From positions 2,232,001 to 2,296,000 of the forward strand of contig WACJ01000514.1 in NCBI GenBank assembly GCA_008973525.1: 64,000 nucleotides of DNA. The letters are read 5' to 3'. The notes under the pieces were generated by a model that was not told the DNA's origin, searched no databases, and saw only the letters and a list, made by a program, of their open reading frames with translations. Positions 13,489 through 26,179 of this stretch are shown here, piece by piece. The translations under genes and the position numbers were made by a program. This DNA is from Stenopsyche tienmushanensis. Lineage: Eukaryota; Arthropoda; Insecta; Trichoptera; Stenopsychidae. The first letter of the stretch is position 1. The number at the start of each line of letters is the position of its first letter.

Positions 13489-16400
13489 TTTATTTTTGAA
13501 TTGAATATATTTTATCGTCACTTGAATACACAAAAAAAATGTATAATAATGAGAATATGTTGTTGATTTTTCAAAGTTTCATAATAGTTTAGGTGAGAAC
13601 TATGTTGTTGCGAAAAGCAACTTGACGAAAGCAATCTAAACTTGACGAGCAGCAGATGTGGAATGAAAATGAAGCCTTCATATCCTAGGGAGGATATACC
13701 TCAAATTGATAACAGTAGCGTAGTCAGATTTTTTGCAACAAAATGTCCGCCGCATAATTAATTTTTAATAAAATTATCTTATATGCTATAAAATTCACCA
13801 GAACTCATCGAAATATAATACAAATTTCGTTGGTTATTCAGCAAAAAAAAGTTTTTCACAACTAAAATTCAATATATTAAGCCATTTTTGCTTCGTTTAA
13901 ATCTAAAAGTATCGTTTTATAAAAACAATAAGATACATTTCTAACAATACATGGGATTTATATTAAAACAATTTTCATAGGTGTAAACTTTGAAATTTTT
14001 GGCATTGATCTACAAACATTTTAGATTAATATAAATAGCCTGAAACTAAAGATTCGTTCAATTAGCTTTAATAATAAAATTTTTCGTCGATTTAATTTTA
14101 GTATAATAAACATGCCATTTAATTCAATCATAGACTTTTTCTATTGTTAAATATATTAATCCAAAATCGCAGTTAATACTTTTTCAATACAATACAACTT
14201 CAAAGTATTTTCAAATAATATTTATGGTATTGAATTTCATCAACAACGAAATAGTCTTCATCCCAATACCTCATGAAAAAATCAATTTAAAATAGTTGAG
14301 TCATATTCAGTGGAATATGCAAGCACCCGGACAGTAAGAGGTCGTTGGTTCATGTCCCAAACAGGATACAACGTCATATAACATATAGGATACATTTTTA
14401 TGATTAAGATTAATATTAAATAAAAGTAATCGCATCAGAGTTCAATAGCAATTTTTTAATTATGCGTGTCATTAGAATCGTCATTAGATACCAACATAAT
14501 ATTTTATTAAAGTCTAATATCATTATTCAAAAGGTAATGATGATCCGTAATATTATTACTGGCATGATAGCTCAATATCTGGAGTTTTAAAAGTAAAGAT
14601 TGCTGTGTAAATCCAGATTATGAGAATAAATTCTCGACTAATGATATCGGATAGATTCGTTTATAATTAATTAATTTGCAATAATTTTAAAAATATTGCT
14701 ATCTCCTATCTAAAATTCCTATTTGAATAATTCTATCATAATTTAATAACCTTTGAAAGTCAATAAGAAACCCTCAGATAAAAAAACCCTTTTCCTAGAA
14801 AAGTCTCCAATAGAAATTGCCTAGATTCAATAACGTATTTGGATATTAAAAAGAAGAATTATTTAAATAAAAAATCTAGTTAGGATATACGAAATTTGAA
14901 GTCAAGTACGCCACTTTTGCGTATTGGCATCACATCCCACATATTTTATGCTGTCTTGCCGATAACGTGTTCAATTATCTTTAACTTATATATTTAATAA
15001 CAATAGTCAAGAGTCGCTTAAACAAAATAGGACAAAGGCGTCTTATAAATCTGGCATTGAAACAGTTCGATCCAATAATCAATGAATTCAGAGCATTTTC
15101 CAAGAAATAATGGCTTATTTTGTTGCATGTATTTAGCATAAACTATGAGAGACTTCAACGATCGTATGAATTTGAAACCTTAATGTATTGTTTATATAAA
15201 TATATTTTTAGCCGTCACTGCGTTTCTATATAATACATTTTTAATTAAATTGTCTTTACTCATTATGTACAAGGTTCGGCACTCGCACAACATTTTAAGA
15301 AATATCTAAATAGCATAAGAAAAGCATTGTCTGCATAACACGTTTCATCACCTTTTACACGGTCGACAAGTTGTCACTTTGTGCTGTGATTTTTTTGTAC
15401 CTTTATTATTTTCTATCTGTTGTTTGAATTTCTTGTCTAAATTGCAGCTAAAATTGTAAGCACTAAGCATTTCAAGGCGAATGCTTCATTATTCCGGTCA
15501 TAGTTTAAATGACCGTGAGTCATATTGGTTCAAGATGGTCCGGTAATGAACCATTTAATACCATATACGTATCTTTTATCTTATGAGGTTCATTGAAGAG
15601 TAGTTCGTCAACCTTAAATAACTGTAATTAAAGCGTGAATAGATTTCGGTCTAAGTTGATACGCAAATAGAACATATTTAGTGCTAATAAATCAAGTATA
15701 CTCGATTGTGTTCGAGAGTATATGTGGACCCCGCAGAAGCCTTAGACGACACAAGATGATATAGCAATGAGGAAGTGGTCATAAAATTATCCTGAATAAA
15801 TTCTCTATAGAATGTATGGACTCTGATGTGATCGCCCACAAAAGAAATAACATCTATTGACCCACGATGAAGATCATCGACATTATTTGTTGGTCAAGTT
15901 GGCGCTCTTGGAGTGCTTGTTGTCGGTTTTCGAATGTACTTCAATTAGCCTTACATGCTTGATATGATTTGCATACTTAATGTTATTAGCATATGAAATA
16001 TTATGATGATTTGTACTAAATTTTAATAATCGATGGAATTAACATATCATCATTTATTATTTTTCCAACAAATACTTTTATTCTAACATATTAAACTTAA
16101 TAATACTTATATAGAAAATAGTTCTGAAATACTACCTAATGCTTCTGGTCACTACAACTACAAAAAAGCTACCTATTTATAAATAATATATCCATGAAAC
16201 ATTACTTAATATTCAAAGCCATTCGCGAAAGACTACTTAGTTTTTAAAGGTTCTCACCCCTTCTGGGTATTTGCATTATGTGTTACCTTTGATTCACTTG
16301 AAAGAGTTCCACTCTATATCGCTTTGTATTCACCAAGCTGGGAAAGTCACCCAGAAATGGGAAGCCACCCAGTCTCAAATTCGCAGGGGCAAGTTGCTCG

Positions 16401-16736
16401 TAAACGAGGATACGCCTCAGTTAGTGTACGAGTGAATCCGATATCCATTTTTGCGCTACGTAGGACTTCACCCTAGTTCAACAGCGCCCTCACGGAATAA
16501 GGGGGGGCTGGATTCTTTGTACTCCAGAAAGCCCTTTTCAGTAAAATTAATAAGGTCATCTAGAGTAGTTTTTCACTATCTCTGGAGGAAAACTACCCAT
16601 TATTTACAAAATTCCCACACTCCTTATCTGTTTGTATTTGATAATTATCATTTTCATCAAATTCATCTTAATTTATTCCCATATCTGGGTCCGAGTCCAA
16701 AACAATTTATTCTTTGATAAAATGGACGCACATATA
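13489..16736. other. Gene-free sequence upstream of cuticle gene 1
   Basis: Contains the presumed promoter of the minus-strand cuticle gene just above 13488, but no strong TATA box could be fixed there. Otherwise AT-rich. The part from about 16250 to 16560 is more GC-rich, with CACCC-type repeats and an 88-codon plus-strand frame that resembles no known family; it may be transposon debris. Confidence 0.5.
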
Positions 16737-16847
16737 TCACTCAATAAGATCATAGGATTTTTTTTCACTTTAAACTAATCGATTGATCATTTGGGGGTAT
16801 TTTTTTGCAATTTCTTTAAACAAAAATCATACGAATTTATTGAGTGA
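16737..16847. repeat. MITE copy 2 (TCACTC-ended family)
   Basis: Best-preserved copy. It begins TCACTCAATAAGATCATAGG and ends in the inverted complement TTTATTGAGTGA, with TA on both sides (16735-16736 and 16848-16849). Its 111 bases are A/T-rich with no coding capacity. The TA target duplication and TIRs point to mobilisation by a Tc1/mariner-superfamily transposase. Confidence 0.85.
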
Positions 16848-18589
16848 TATGCCGGTTTGAGGTATATTAAGTCAAGCATTTGAGATAATATCTCAACTTA
16901 TATTTACAGATTTATCAATGAATATCAACTTGAATTAAGTCCTTGAATTATGAATCAATATTTGAATATGATGCATTCACACATGCATTTAAAGCCATTA
17001 TCAATATGAAACTTCTGTTGAATGTATCTAAAATATGCAGGCTATTTACATGTTCGTTATATTAACAATAAAAGGTGCTAAAATGACTTATTTTTAGTAT
17101 GTCGATATAAAGTACATACATTGATGCTACCTAATAGTAACGGTTCATCAAAAGAATTCATCGATGATCAAAAATAAGCAATTACGAATTGAATGTATCA
17201 TATTTTATGATCCAAAAAAGTTATTTTTTGCTTAATTGGACTAAATTTTTGCTTGAGTGCTTAATTAATATAATTTCTTTTATGGTTTGCTATAGTTTTT
17301 CATCTATTGTTCCAAAAATGGATCGTCTACCAGAGGCGTACCTGTCAATCTTCGGATGCAAAAAATTCTGCCTAATATTATATAATAGGCCATGACCTAT
17401 TTTATTGATTTAATCCTAAAGGAAGTGATTAAATTTATAGCTTGAAAGAAACCAGAGTGGGTGTTACGACAAAAACATAACGTGGAGGTTTTGTAGTGAT
17501 TGATTGTTACAGGTGACGTAAGATGTTCGCAAAGATGTTTGAGGCCTTTACAAATCAAATTAGACTTTAATTTACACCATACAATGATCTGTAAAATATT
17601 TTATGCGTTACCATTATATTTTTTGTTATGGCACTAAGTCGAAAATATAGTTCTCGATTGGTAGTTTGCAATAATTTATTTTTTGTGCCACCGTCTGGGT
17701 GCACGAGTGGGTTATACAGACATTTATTATACAAGGGGCGCTTATATCCTACACTTGTTAAATAAAAATATTATGAATAAATTTATAAGATATTTATCTA
17801 AAAAGGACAGTGTATTTAGCGGGTTAAATATATATGGGATCGAATTTCACAACTCATAGTTCAAATCGTTAAAATTTCGATTAAATAAGTCCTACGCTGA
17901 TTCGAGCAGTATTGATGTCTAGCATTATTTGCAGAAATGCATTCTGCATTTAATGCAAACGTTACAAATGCTTGTTTTTTGTGTCAGGAACGTTACGCCC
18001 TCATAATGCGTGGTGCAATTTGACGTTTGACAAAGGGTCATTGAGCATATTGCATGTTGGTGAAATATGCATATGAAATAATATATTAGTTGCTAATTAT
18101 TTCTAACATAAGATACATTTGAAAGGTGATTGAGAAACATAGACAAGTGCCACTTTCGTAAATCATTCGTTAGTGATGAACGGTCGTAAATCTCCAAGCA
18201 TAAAATGTCATTTCTACATACTCCCTAATATATTTTTCAGCAATTATGCCTATCGATCTTATATTGCTGGCAATAAATTTTGTCACTAAAAAATTCCATA
18301 AAATATACCTCGTGATAATGCGTATTAATTGCAATCATTTTTACAATCTCGGTTGATGCTTGAATTGTGTTAGCGTAAAAGGGTTATATTGTTATGCTAA
18401 TGTTGATGACTGGATAATTTTATTGAAATTGCAAGTGTTTCAGAGTATGTCAAGGTATTTTAAAAAGGTTTTATTAAATTGTGTTAAAGTGATTGTTAAG
18501 TTGCAAAAACCCCATGATTTAAATATGTCTAGATCCTCAAAGATTAAAATGTATTAGATTTTGAATATTATGATGGAAGCATTAAGACA

Positions 18590-18682
18590 TCACTCAATAA
18601 GTTCAAGGGATACTTTTGGACGATCCCAAACGAAGAATAAAAATAGTATAGAATGAAAAAATCCTACGAACTTAATGAGTCA
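18590..18682. repeat. MITE copy 3 (TCACTC-ended family)
   Basis: Starts TCACTCAATAAGTTCAAGGG and ends AAATCCTACGAACTTAATGA followed by GTCA, an imperfect inverted repeat. It is 93 bases and non-coding, with the same ends as the copies near 6.1, 16.8 and 38.8 kb. Confidence 0.8.
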
Positions 18683-19422
18683 TGTGTTACATAAAGTTAA
18701 AAATATATCTGTGGATAAAAATGTGAATAGTCTGGACTTCTTGGTTACTTAAGATAGGTGCAGTTTAAAATTTATGATCAATTAAGATAACAGCGATCAA
18801 CACTTTATCTTAATATGACATTATTTGATCCATAAATATCACTTATTTTTATTTTTCTTGCAGCACTTTGCCAACATTATTTTAAATGTATTAATAAAAT
18901 AGTTGTATTAGTAACCCAATTGATATTTATGGTTCTAAAATATGGTGAATACAACCAAAAAGGATATTACACACATCCAAATGATCCAGGATTTGCCTGA
19001 ATTTTTAGATCAGAAAAGAAAATATTGACATAATTAATCATCTCTTATATTTTGTACAAACTATTAACCCTATAACGTATTTATTAGTAATTTAAAGAAA
19101 AAAAAATAGTTTTTTCTTTAAATAAGATATTTTTAATTAAGGTTTCATGCTATAAAATTGATGATTTCTGCAATTCTTGAAATATTATCCAAAACTGAAG
19201 AAAGATGGTTTTCTACGATGACTGTTTTAAAAATATATAAAGTAATTAGTTTTCTGTTATAAACGTAAATCATTTGATGTGGTATTCGTTGCTTTAGAAA
19301 CACTGTTTTGCCTGCATACAATAAATGATTCACCTGTATATTAGAAGAATTCGTCATCCAAACGTGTATGCGTATACAAATATATTAAAGTTAACATCAA
19401 CGCATTTGTCACTAAGCAAACG

Positions 19423-19820
19423 CGATTAGGTGGGCCGATTTGGTAATTCGTTCGAGCGCTAAAGACCCATAAAACTTTTTACACCTTCGATCGACGATAA
19501 AATTTTATGGGTTCATTCCCGAAAACGGTTTTCGGACTGATTTTTATAGATATGCGAAATTGAGAGATTTTTGATACGTATAAATTACTCAAAATCGACA
19601 ATGGTAACGACGGCTTTTTGGCTTTCAGTCGTACCGCGTGGGCAGTCGAAAGAGATATAAACTCCCAGGAGGACCGAGAAAAAAAATGTTGCTCCCAAAA
19701 TAATGGACAGAGCGATAACTTAACGGTATACCAAACTGGGCGCACCACCCACTGCTGAATTTAACCAAATTATGCCGATTTGAAGTTAGCGCTGACGTGC
19801 CGATTAGGTTATTGTAATTC
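19423..19820. other. GC-richer island of unknown nature
   Basis: This 400-base block stands out from the AT-rich surroundings. It holds an 89-codon minus-strand frame (19479-19748). Its edges share partial direct similarity (GCCGATTTGG...TAATTCG near 19434 and GCCGATTAGG...TAATTCG near 19799). No TIR, domain or RNA fold was identified. It could be an old insertion or a conserved regulatory block. Confidence 0.35.
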
Positions 19821-22649
19821 GATATGCGGTGTAACGAGGATTATCCTTATTTATTGTACATTAAACAGCAATAGAGATATTGTATTACATAAATATATAT
19901 GAATGCGATTTGTCTCTGTCTTATTTCATATTCAAATGGATCCATAAAAGTCCAATCAGATTATTGAATCGCTTCTTGGCCAGATATGCTCATTGTTTCT
20001 TTGGGATTATAACAGAGTTAAGCGTTTCTAATTTGGGACAATGTCTGCTACCAGAGCCGATATATAAAAAGCATACTTTATAGCCTGAAAAAATGTTTGA
20101 AATTTGTATTTTCTGTTAAATAAAATAAATGATGAGTGAATAATCATGACCTGATGTACAATTATTGGCGTCATCTTCAACATTCTATTGATGAAACTAT
20201 CAAATGTCAAGTTGATCGATTAAATTACTTATTATAAAAAAGTGCTTAAATTATATCAGGATGGAATGAGAATGGATATTTGGCTTTGAAAAGTCTTTGT
20301 TAACAAATAACTTCAGCAGGATGGGTGCCTGCCGAAATTGTTATTCAATAGTCAACCCTGATCATAATTGAATGTGTCGTGGTGTACTCATGACAGATAA
20401 GTCTTTAATTATTTTACGAAGAATATCATTAATTTAAACTACTTATTTAAAGTAATTGATAAAATTTGAGCACACTAAAATAGTATCACATTGTGATATT
20501 CACAATAATAGATATATAACGATTCTTCATCATCAAAAAACCATGGTTATTTCGTTAGCTATCATTATTATTCATAAGAATAATATACGCCCCATAAAAG
20601 TGTCTTTCCGATATCAAATTGCCCTATTAACCAGATTTAGCGTTGTATAACTTCCATTTATTTTCAAACCTATAAATAATCATAATATTAAATGGAGTTT
20701 ACATGACATTATAGATTTCATAGTAAAATATTGCAGTGAGAGTCTTTCAATTTTGCTTTTACAGGATTGGATAAAAATACGTGGAAATCAGGAAGATCAA
20801 TATCCAAAAATTCAGGAAGATGAGCACGAAATAGTCTCAGCGTTTATTTTTTTTTTGATCATTATTATTTTGTTGATAAAATTAGCGTTGGTGTCTTCTT
20901 CTTTAGAGCGTTAATAAAACGACCCTTGCATATTTTTTGGTCAAACACTTACATTGAAATATTACTTCCATACCAAAGGAAGACTTACTGTTATTTTCAC
21001 ATAATGTTCAATATGTGGTAAATATTAATTTTGGACTTTACGAGGTGAAGTTGAATAATTTAATGTCTCGAATACGAAATAACTGCCACCCGATGACCAA
21101 CATCGTGTGGGATTTTGGTAATATCGACCACAAAGAAGCACATATAAATTTTGTTTATATGCTCCAGCGATAAGCAAGTTGTTAAAACATGAATTTAAAT
21201 ATTTAAAAAATTTGAAATTAGAAACCAAAATACAAATTGTTAAAGAAATACCTATTACTATTAAGGATGTCGAATTATTATATGATGGGGGGTTTCGTGT
21301 TAGAAGAATTCAATTGCTGGATTCATTACAATATTTGAACTCAATAAATATAACTACGTAACTACGTAAATAGTAAATTCTTGAATAAAAATGCATATTT
21401 ATTCACATGTAAATACGGTGCATGCATCTAGAGTCAAGCGTCAAAAGAGAAGAATATAACGAAATTTTTCATTGAAAGTATAGCATGAAATAATTTTGAT
21501 ATTACACGTGTATAGTAATTATGGTAAAAAAATATTTACATAATTAATATCAATATTGATTGCTTGGTTGAAAACTTACCAATCGATAATTAATTATGTT
21601 AGAAACCAACCAATAACTTCTAAATAACTTATAAAACGAAGTGTTTGAACGAATTTAGCTCAAATTTAATTGACTTAAGCAATATATTTCTCAAATAATA
21701 TACGAAAAATAAATGTGCGTAGAGCTGGAACCCATACATTTCTTGATATATGACTCATTTTGACTGTTAACACTTTAATTGCTCAACCGAACGCTACTTT
21801 ATGAATATAACGAAGATGTTAAATAACACGAGGCGAAAAAATGCACGAGTCCTTTTTTAGTTATCGGATGTCCATTTAAATTGTAATCACATCGTGGCTT
21901 CTTGCTAATGAGCCTCAACCTTCTTAAAAACGTTGGTTCTTAATTAGCATGCAATCATACCTGATGCATATTTTTTGCCGTCGACGTTATGGCATCAGTA
22001 AAAAAATATTACCAGTACGTTTATTGAAGTTTAAGTTCACATTACGTGAGCTTTGGGGGTTCGATAATAATCAAGTTCACGGTTTTTTTGAGAGTTCAAT
22101 GTTCTTCGCAACAGTCTTGTTGAAATACAGTTCTGGGCCGAAAGACCCACGCAGGCGTTGAAAAAACTTTAGACGAATATTTAAAAGAATATAGTTATTG
22201 ATGCACCCACGACTTCCTTCTCTGTCCAATTATCCATCATGGATGCAAATTAATTGCGTGTTAATTGGCGGAATCGCACGTCGCCCAAAATACCTAGGAC
22301 AATGAATGTTTTAGAAGGAACTATTCGGCGATTGGTGTTTTCCGCCCACGAAATGATCCTAGTGATCATGAAAATCGCTTATTCGTCTTTTGCCATTAAT
22401 CATTTGACATAATTATTATAGTGAGACGCCTCGATGGATCCTTATCCGTGGATTCTTGACAGCATGAATATGTAATTAACGTGCCAGATTAATTGATCAA
22501 ATTGGATTTGAAATATTGAGGACAAGATTTTAATAAGAAATGAGCCGTATCTGAATTCATCAAATTTCCATAATTTGTAATTGATTTTCTAAATTACTGC
22601 CTTTGATCATTTTCCGTATGTTATTTAAATATCTCAAGGTGCTATATCT

Positions 22650-22752
22650 ATTATCGAATATAGGCGATCTCCAAAGGAGAATTTTGTAAGGAAAATACTT
22701 TTCATGTTCTGGTTCATAAATGACCTTCACATATAGTTAAACTAAGATAAGG
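22650..22752. repeat. Dispersed repeat family C, copy 1
   Basis: Shares TTATCGAA(T/C)ATAGGCGATCT at its left and CACA(T)ATAGTTAAA near its right end with 35710-35812, in the same orientation and with similar spacing. Unknown class and non-coding. Confidence 0.65.
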
Positions 22753-22922
22753 TTATTGAACAATTTTTTTAATAGAATTTATGTTTTTTAATCATTGTAT
22801 ATTTGTTACTCATAGATGGCCCTGCTTAACATTATTAATCATCTTAGTACTCAGCAAAAAGATTGATCGGAAATATTCACACTTTCGATTTTCAAGCTTA
22901 ATTTTTGTTTCAAAACTAAATT

Positions 22923-23918
22923 CAGTAGAACCTCAATTGTCCGGACTAATTGGGGATGAAAGTAGCCCGGATAACGAAAATCCGGATAATAAAATAATCA
23001 TAATTAATAGGAAAAGACAGGAAAAGTATAAATAACTTTTATTTGTCTAGATTTACATACACATATAATAAATTATTTTTTATTAATAAAAAATCAATTA
23101 TTGGTTTTGGCTTTAAGCTACCTCTTCTTTTAGAAGCTGCCAAATCGCGAATACTCTTAAGATATATAAGTTGTACCAAATTACACTCTACTTGGTTCTC
23201 AAACCATTTCATGTTGACATCTAAACACTAAAGGTTTCAGAATGTGTAGGACCAATATGTTGAAGCTGATGACTGTTTCTTCTTTATTTTCATCGAAGCA
23301 TCTGTTTCTATGTAAACCTTTGAATGTTTCTATTACACCCTGATCCATCGGTTTTATCCATCATTGGATCCACCGATGTGCCATTTGGTGGAAGAAATTT
23401 TACCATAAACATTTCATCGATCTGGTTTAAACATTCTATAGATGGAAATAACGATGCATTGTTTAGTAATAATATTTTTTTTCCTCTTTTATCTATGAAG
23501 TTTGATATTTTTTCACGTCTGATATGAACTGTGTCTTTTCATTTCCCCATGAATTTCAAGAAAGCTTTTCTTCATGAATATTAAGTTCCCTGACACCATG
23601 TCGTTCTTTGAAATTTTCAAGCCAGCCCGAGCTTGATAGGCAGGTGGAATCTCCATTTAATTTTATATTGAAAATATTGCTTTTTCATACAATAATTGAC
23701 CAGATATCGTCTTTGTATGAACCATATAAAAATACAGTCTTCAATTTCTGTATTTTCTGATATTTACAGTATTTTTTGCTTTGAGCTTCCATCTTCTGAT
23801 ATTAAATAATTAGCAAACTTTGTTATATGCAATCCATCACGTACGTGAACAAAAGTGGATACAGACACAGTAGTCGAAATCTGGATAATCGAAATCCGGG
23901 ATAATCGAGGTTCTACTG
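22923..23918 (-). mobile_element. Decayed pogo/Tigger transposon
   Basis: Left end CAGTAGAACCTCAATTGTCC and right end (minus) CAGTAGAACCTCGATTATCC are matching TIRs; TA follows the right end, while the left flank is TT. Subterminal repeats of the CCGGATAA type are present at both ends. On minus, WLENFKERHGVRELNI (about 23580-23640) matches the second HTH/CENPB region of Tigger/jerky proteins. Around 23340-23475, LLLNNASLFPS and then FMVKFLPPNGTSVDPM match the LLLDNA...FLPPNVT...QPMDQ catalytic block. The segment between is deleted and frames are broken, so the element is inactive. It is a different lineage from the elements at 6.6 and 41.2 kb, judging by its TIR. Confidence 0.88.
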
Positions 23919-25169
23919 TATATTAATAAAACCGATGCTTAAAAATCCAAGAATTAACAAACTGTATCACTATTTGGTCAATAAATCAATACAATAATTA
24001 AATTTTATAGAGTATTGTTTTATCTTTGTAAAAAGTTTTGCAATGAACAAAATCAATGGTATATTTCTGAATATGATTATATTGAAAAATAACTTTTTTA
24101 TAGAATTTTTTTTATCAATCCACATGGAAAACAACTACACTTATTTTCAGTTTCTATGTCATTTAAAATATATTAGTTTTTGGGGTTTACTTTATTTAAA
24201 TTGAAGAATTTATGCACATCTTCTGTATAAGGCATATTTTTGGTATCGTAAAATCCAATCTTAATTTGGACCATCCATCTTGGATATATATTAAATATTT
24301 CAATTTAATGTAGAATAAATATAGGTTCTGAAATGAACATGTATTTCAAAGAACGATAGATGGAAGAAAATATAGTAAATGATCTAATCAAGTCAATTAA
24401 AACCATATTACCACATATGGGTATCCACAAGAATTTATAAATCTTCAATATTTAGATCTAATGTGCTGTGATTTGTTTGTGGGTTGATGGACATGTCCTA
24501 AGCATCTTTATATGCAAATGCTCCCAAACTATTCCAAACATCCAAAGATATCCAACTTTAACCTATTTTTGTTTTAACTATTCAATATGCTTAAAGAGCT
24601 TCTTACTTATACAACATTAATATTATTAGAAATTAGATAAATATGATGCATTTTGAATATTTTTTTAGCTTATGTAATACAGCAGCATATGCATTTTAAT
24701 ATCTTTCTATTGGACACAATTGTCTTTTATAGTTTTAATATATAAGTAGTATATAGGAGACAATTGAAAATGTGGTTACTTTTAAACATTTATTTTATAA
24801 AAATACAAATATATATATTTGAACATTAAGGTACATATGATGTAGCATTAAATTATATATATATATAGTATAGCAATCGGTAGAAAATATTGGACTAAAC
24901 GTAAAAATGGCAGCTTGAAGAATACTAGTTTTCCGAAATATATACATACAATATTTTTGAATTACATATAATGAAATATTTTAAAAAGCGTTTATTACAT
25001 ACAATATGAGATCAATATAAGGCGTAAAATCACTAAATCGAATTGTTATTAAAAGAGGATTCTAATACTGGTTTGAAAGATAAACTATGATCTATATGCA
25101 TATTTATATATACAAAATAATACATGGATTTAAAAAAATATATTTTTGCTTAAAATGATTTATGTAGAT
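23919..25169. other. Intergenic, 3' side of cuticle gene 2
   Basis: AT-rich, with a (TA)n run near 24850. It presumably includes the 3' UTR of the minus-strand cuticle gene at its right edge. Nothing else supported. Confidence 0.5.
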
Positions 25170-26097
25170 TCAATGCAGATCATATGGGATCCCATGATAG
25201 GCTGGTGCGTCGTAATAAACCGGTGCAATTGCAGCAACCTGAAATGTTAATTGTTAAGGAAGAAAGTTAGTCTTTTATATATGGTAAAATTAGCTAATTC
25301 TTGTGGATTTATCGGATGTTGCGCAATAATGCGGTAATGCAGTGGAGTGATGTAGAAATCTCGAGATTATGCAAGACTACGGAAAATGTCGTATGAAGTT
25401 GAATTGCTTGCCAGCTCTAGTGTATGCTCACGATTCAGTGATGACTATGGTTTTATGTGTTTTTGTAATAACAATAAATTTAAAGAATTACCTTTTGAAT
25501 TTGTGGATGGATAGCATGACCGCTTTTGTGAACAACGGCATTGAAGCCGTTATGGTCATCCGCAGAATAGCTAACAGTCCTCGTAGAACCATCAGGCTCT
25601 ACCAAAGAATAGCTTCCTGCAAAATAATTTAAACATTATTTAAGTACTTATTCATCATACTAAATCTAATTGCATTAAAGTATTTTTTACGATTTAAATC
25701 CTTTTAAAAAAAAATAACTTACCTTTAACAATGTCACCATCGCGCTCTTCTTGTTGCGATTTAATATCACCGGTATGGGGATCTTTAACACCATAATTGA
25801 ACTGATATTTTGGATATGCCTATAAAAGCAATTATAAATTGAATATATTTATTCAATAATTAATTATTTTGCGTTTAAAATAATCATATTTTAACTTACT
25901 ACTGGCTCATGTTCGACTGGAGCATGAACGAATTCATGTCCACCATATTCGATCCCATACTCAATGGGATGCGCATATATCACAGAAATTAATGATAGAA
26001 CAATAAAAACCTTTCAATGAAATAATAAACATATTAGAAAAAAATAAATCTATACAAATTTTGAGAATTGATGATGATTTCTAAGACTAACCTTCAT
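25170..26097 (-). CDS. RR-2 cuticle protein (CPR family), five exons
   Basis: Secreted chitin-binding structural protein of 135 residues. Minus-strand exons are 26092-26097, 25900-26010, 25723-25819, 25492-25616 and 25170-25238, all with GT/AG borders and joining in frame. Exon 1 codes only Met-Lys, an arrangement typical of insect cuticle genes. The signal peptide is residues 1-15 ([15 protein letters not shown]). The RR-2 extended consensus spans about residues 40-105: [17 protein letters not shown], then [15 protein letters not shown] and [13 protein letters not shown]. The short C-terminus ([18 protein letters not shown]) is Ala/Pro/Tyr-rich, as in many cuticle proteins. One intron splits the RR domain just before GSYS. 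RR-2 proteins are usually linked to sclerotised cuticle; that role is inferred from the family. A TATA box lies 77 bases upstream. Confidence 0.95.
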
Positions 26098-26173
26098 CGT
26101 GCCCGATTTACAATAATCACTTAAAATGATATCAGTATTGCACAGATTTAGCAAAATATTTAACCTGGGTCCC

Positions 26174-26179
26174 TTTATA
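26174..26179 (-). promoter_or_regulatory. TATA box of cuticle gene 2
   Basis: TATAAA on minus, inside TTATAAAGGG, about 77 bases upstream of the ATG at 26097. This would place the start of transcription near 26145 and give a 5' UTR of about 45-50 bases, typical of short-leader cuticle genes. Confidence 0.7.

Larger units (their letters stand above)
16848..22922. other. Long gene-poor stretch
   Basis: Holds a MITE copy (18590-18682), a GC-richer island (19423-19820) and one member of a repeat pair (22650-22752). Open frames up to 89 codons occur but none has splice context or a recognisable domain. No RNA gene was recognised. Confidence 0.55.

Noticed and set aside
14318..14382. Possible tRNA-like element around GGTTCATGTCCC
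   Set aside because: The T-arm-like string lacks a matching acceptor stem and D-arm, and box A is absent.
16451..16717. 88-codon plus-strand frame as a gene
   Set aside because: Low coding quality, no homology and no promoter or splice context; it probably lies in repeat debris.
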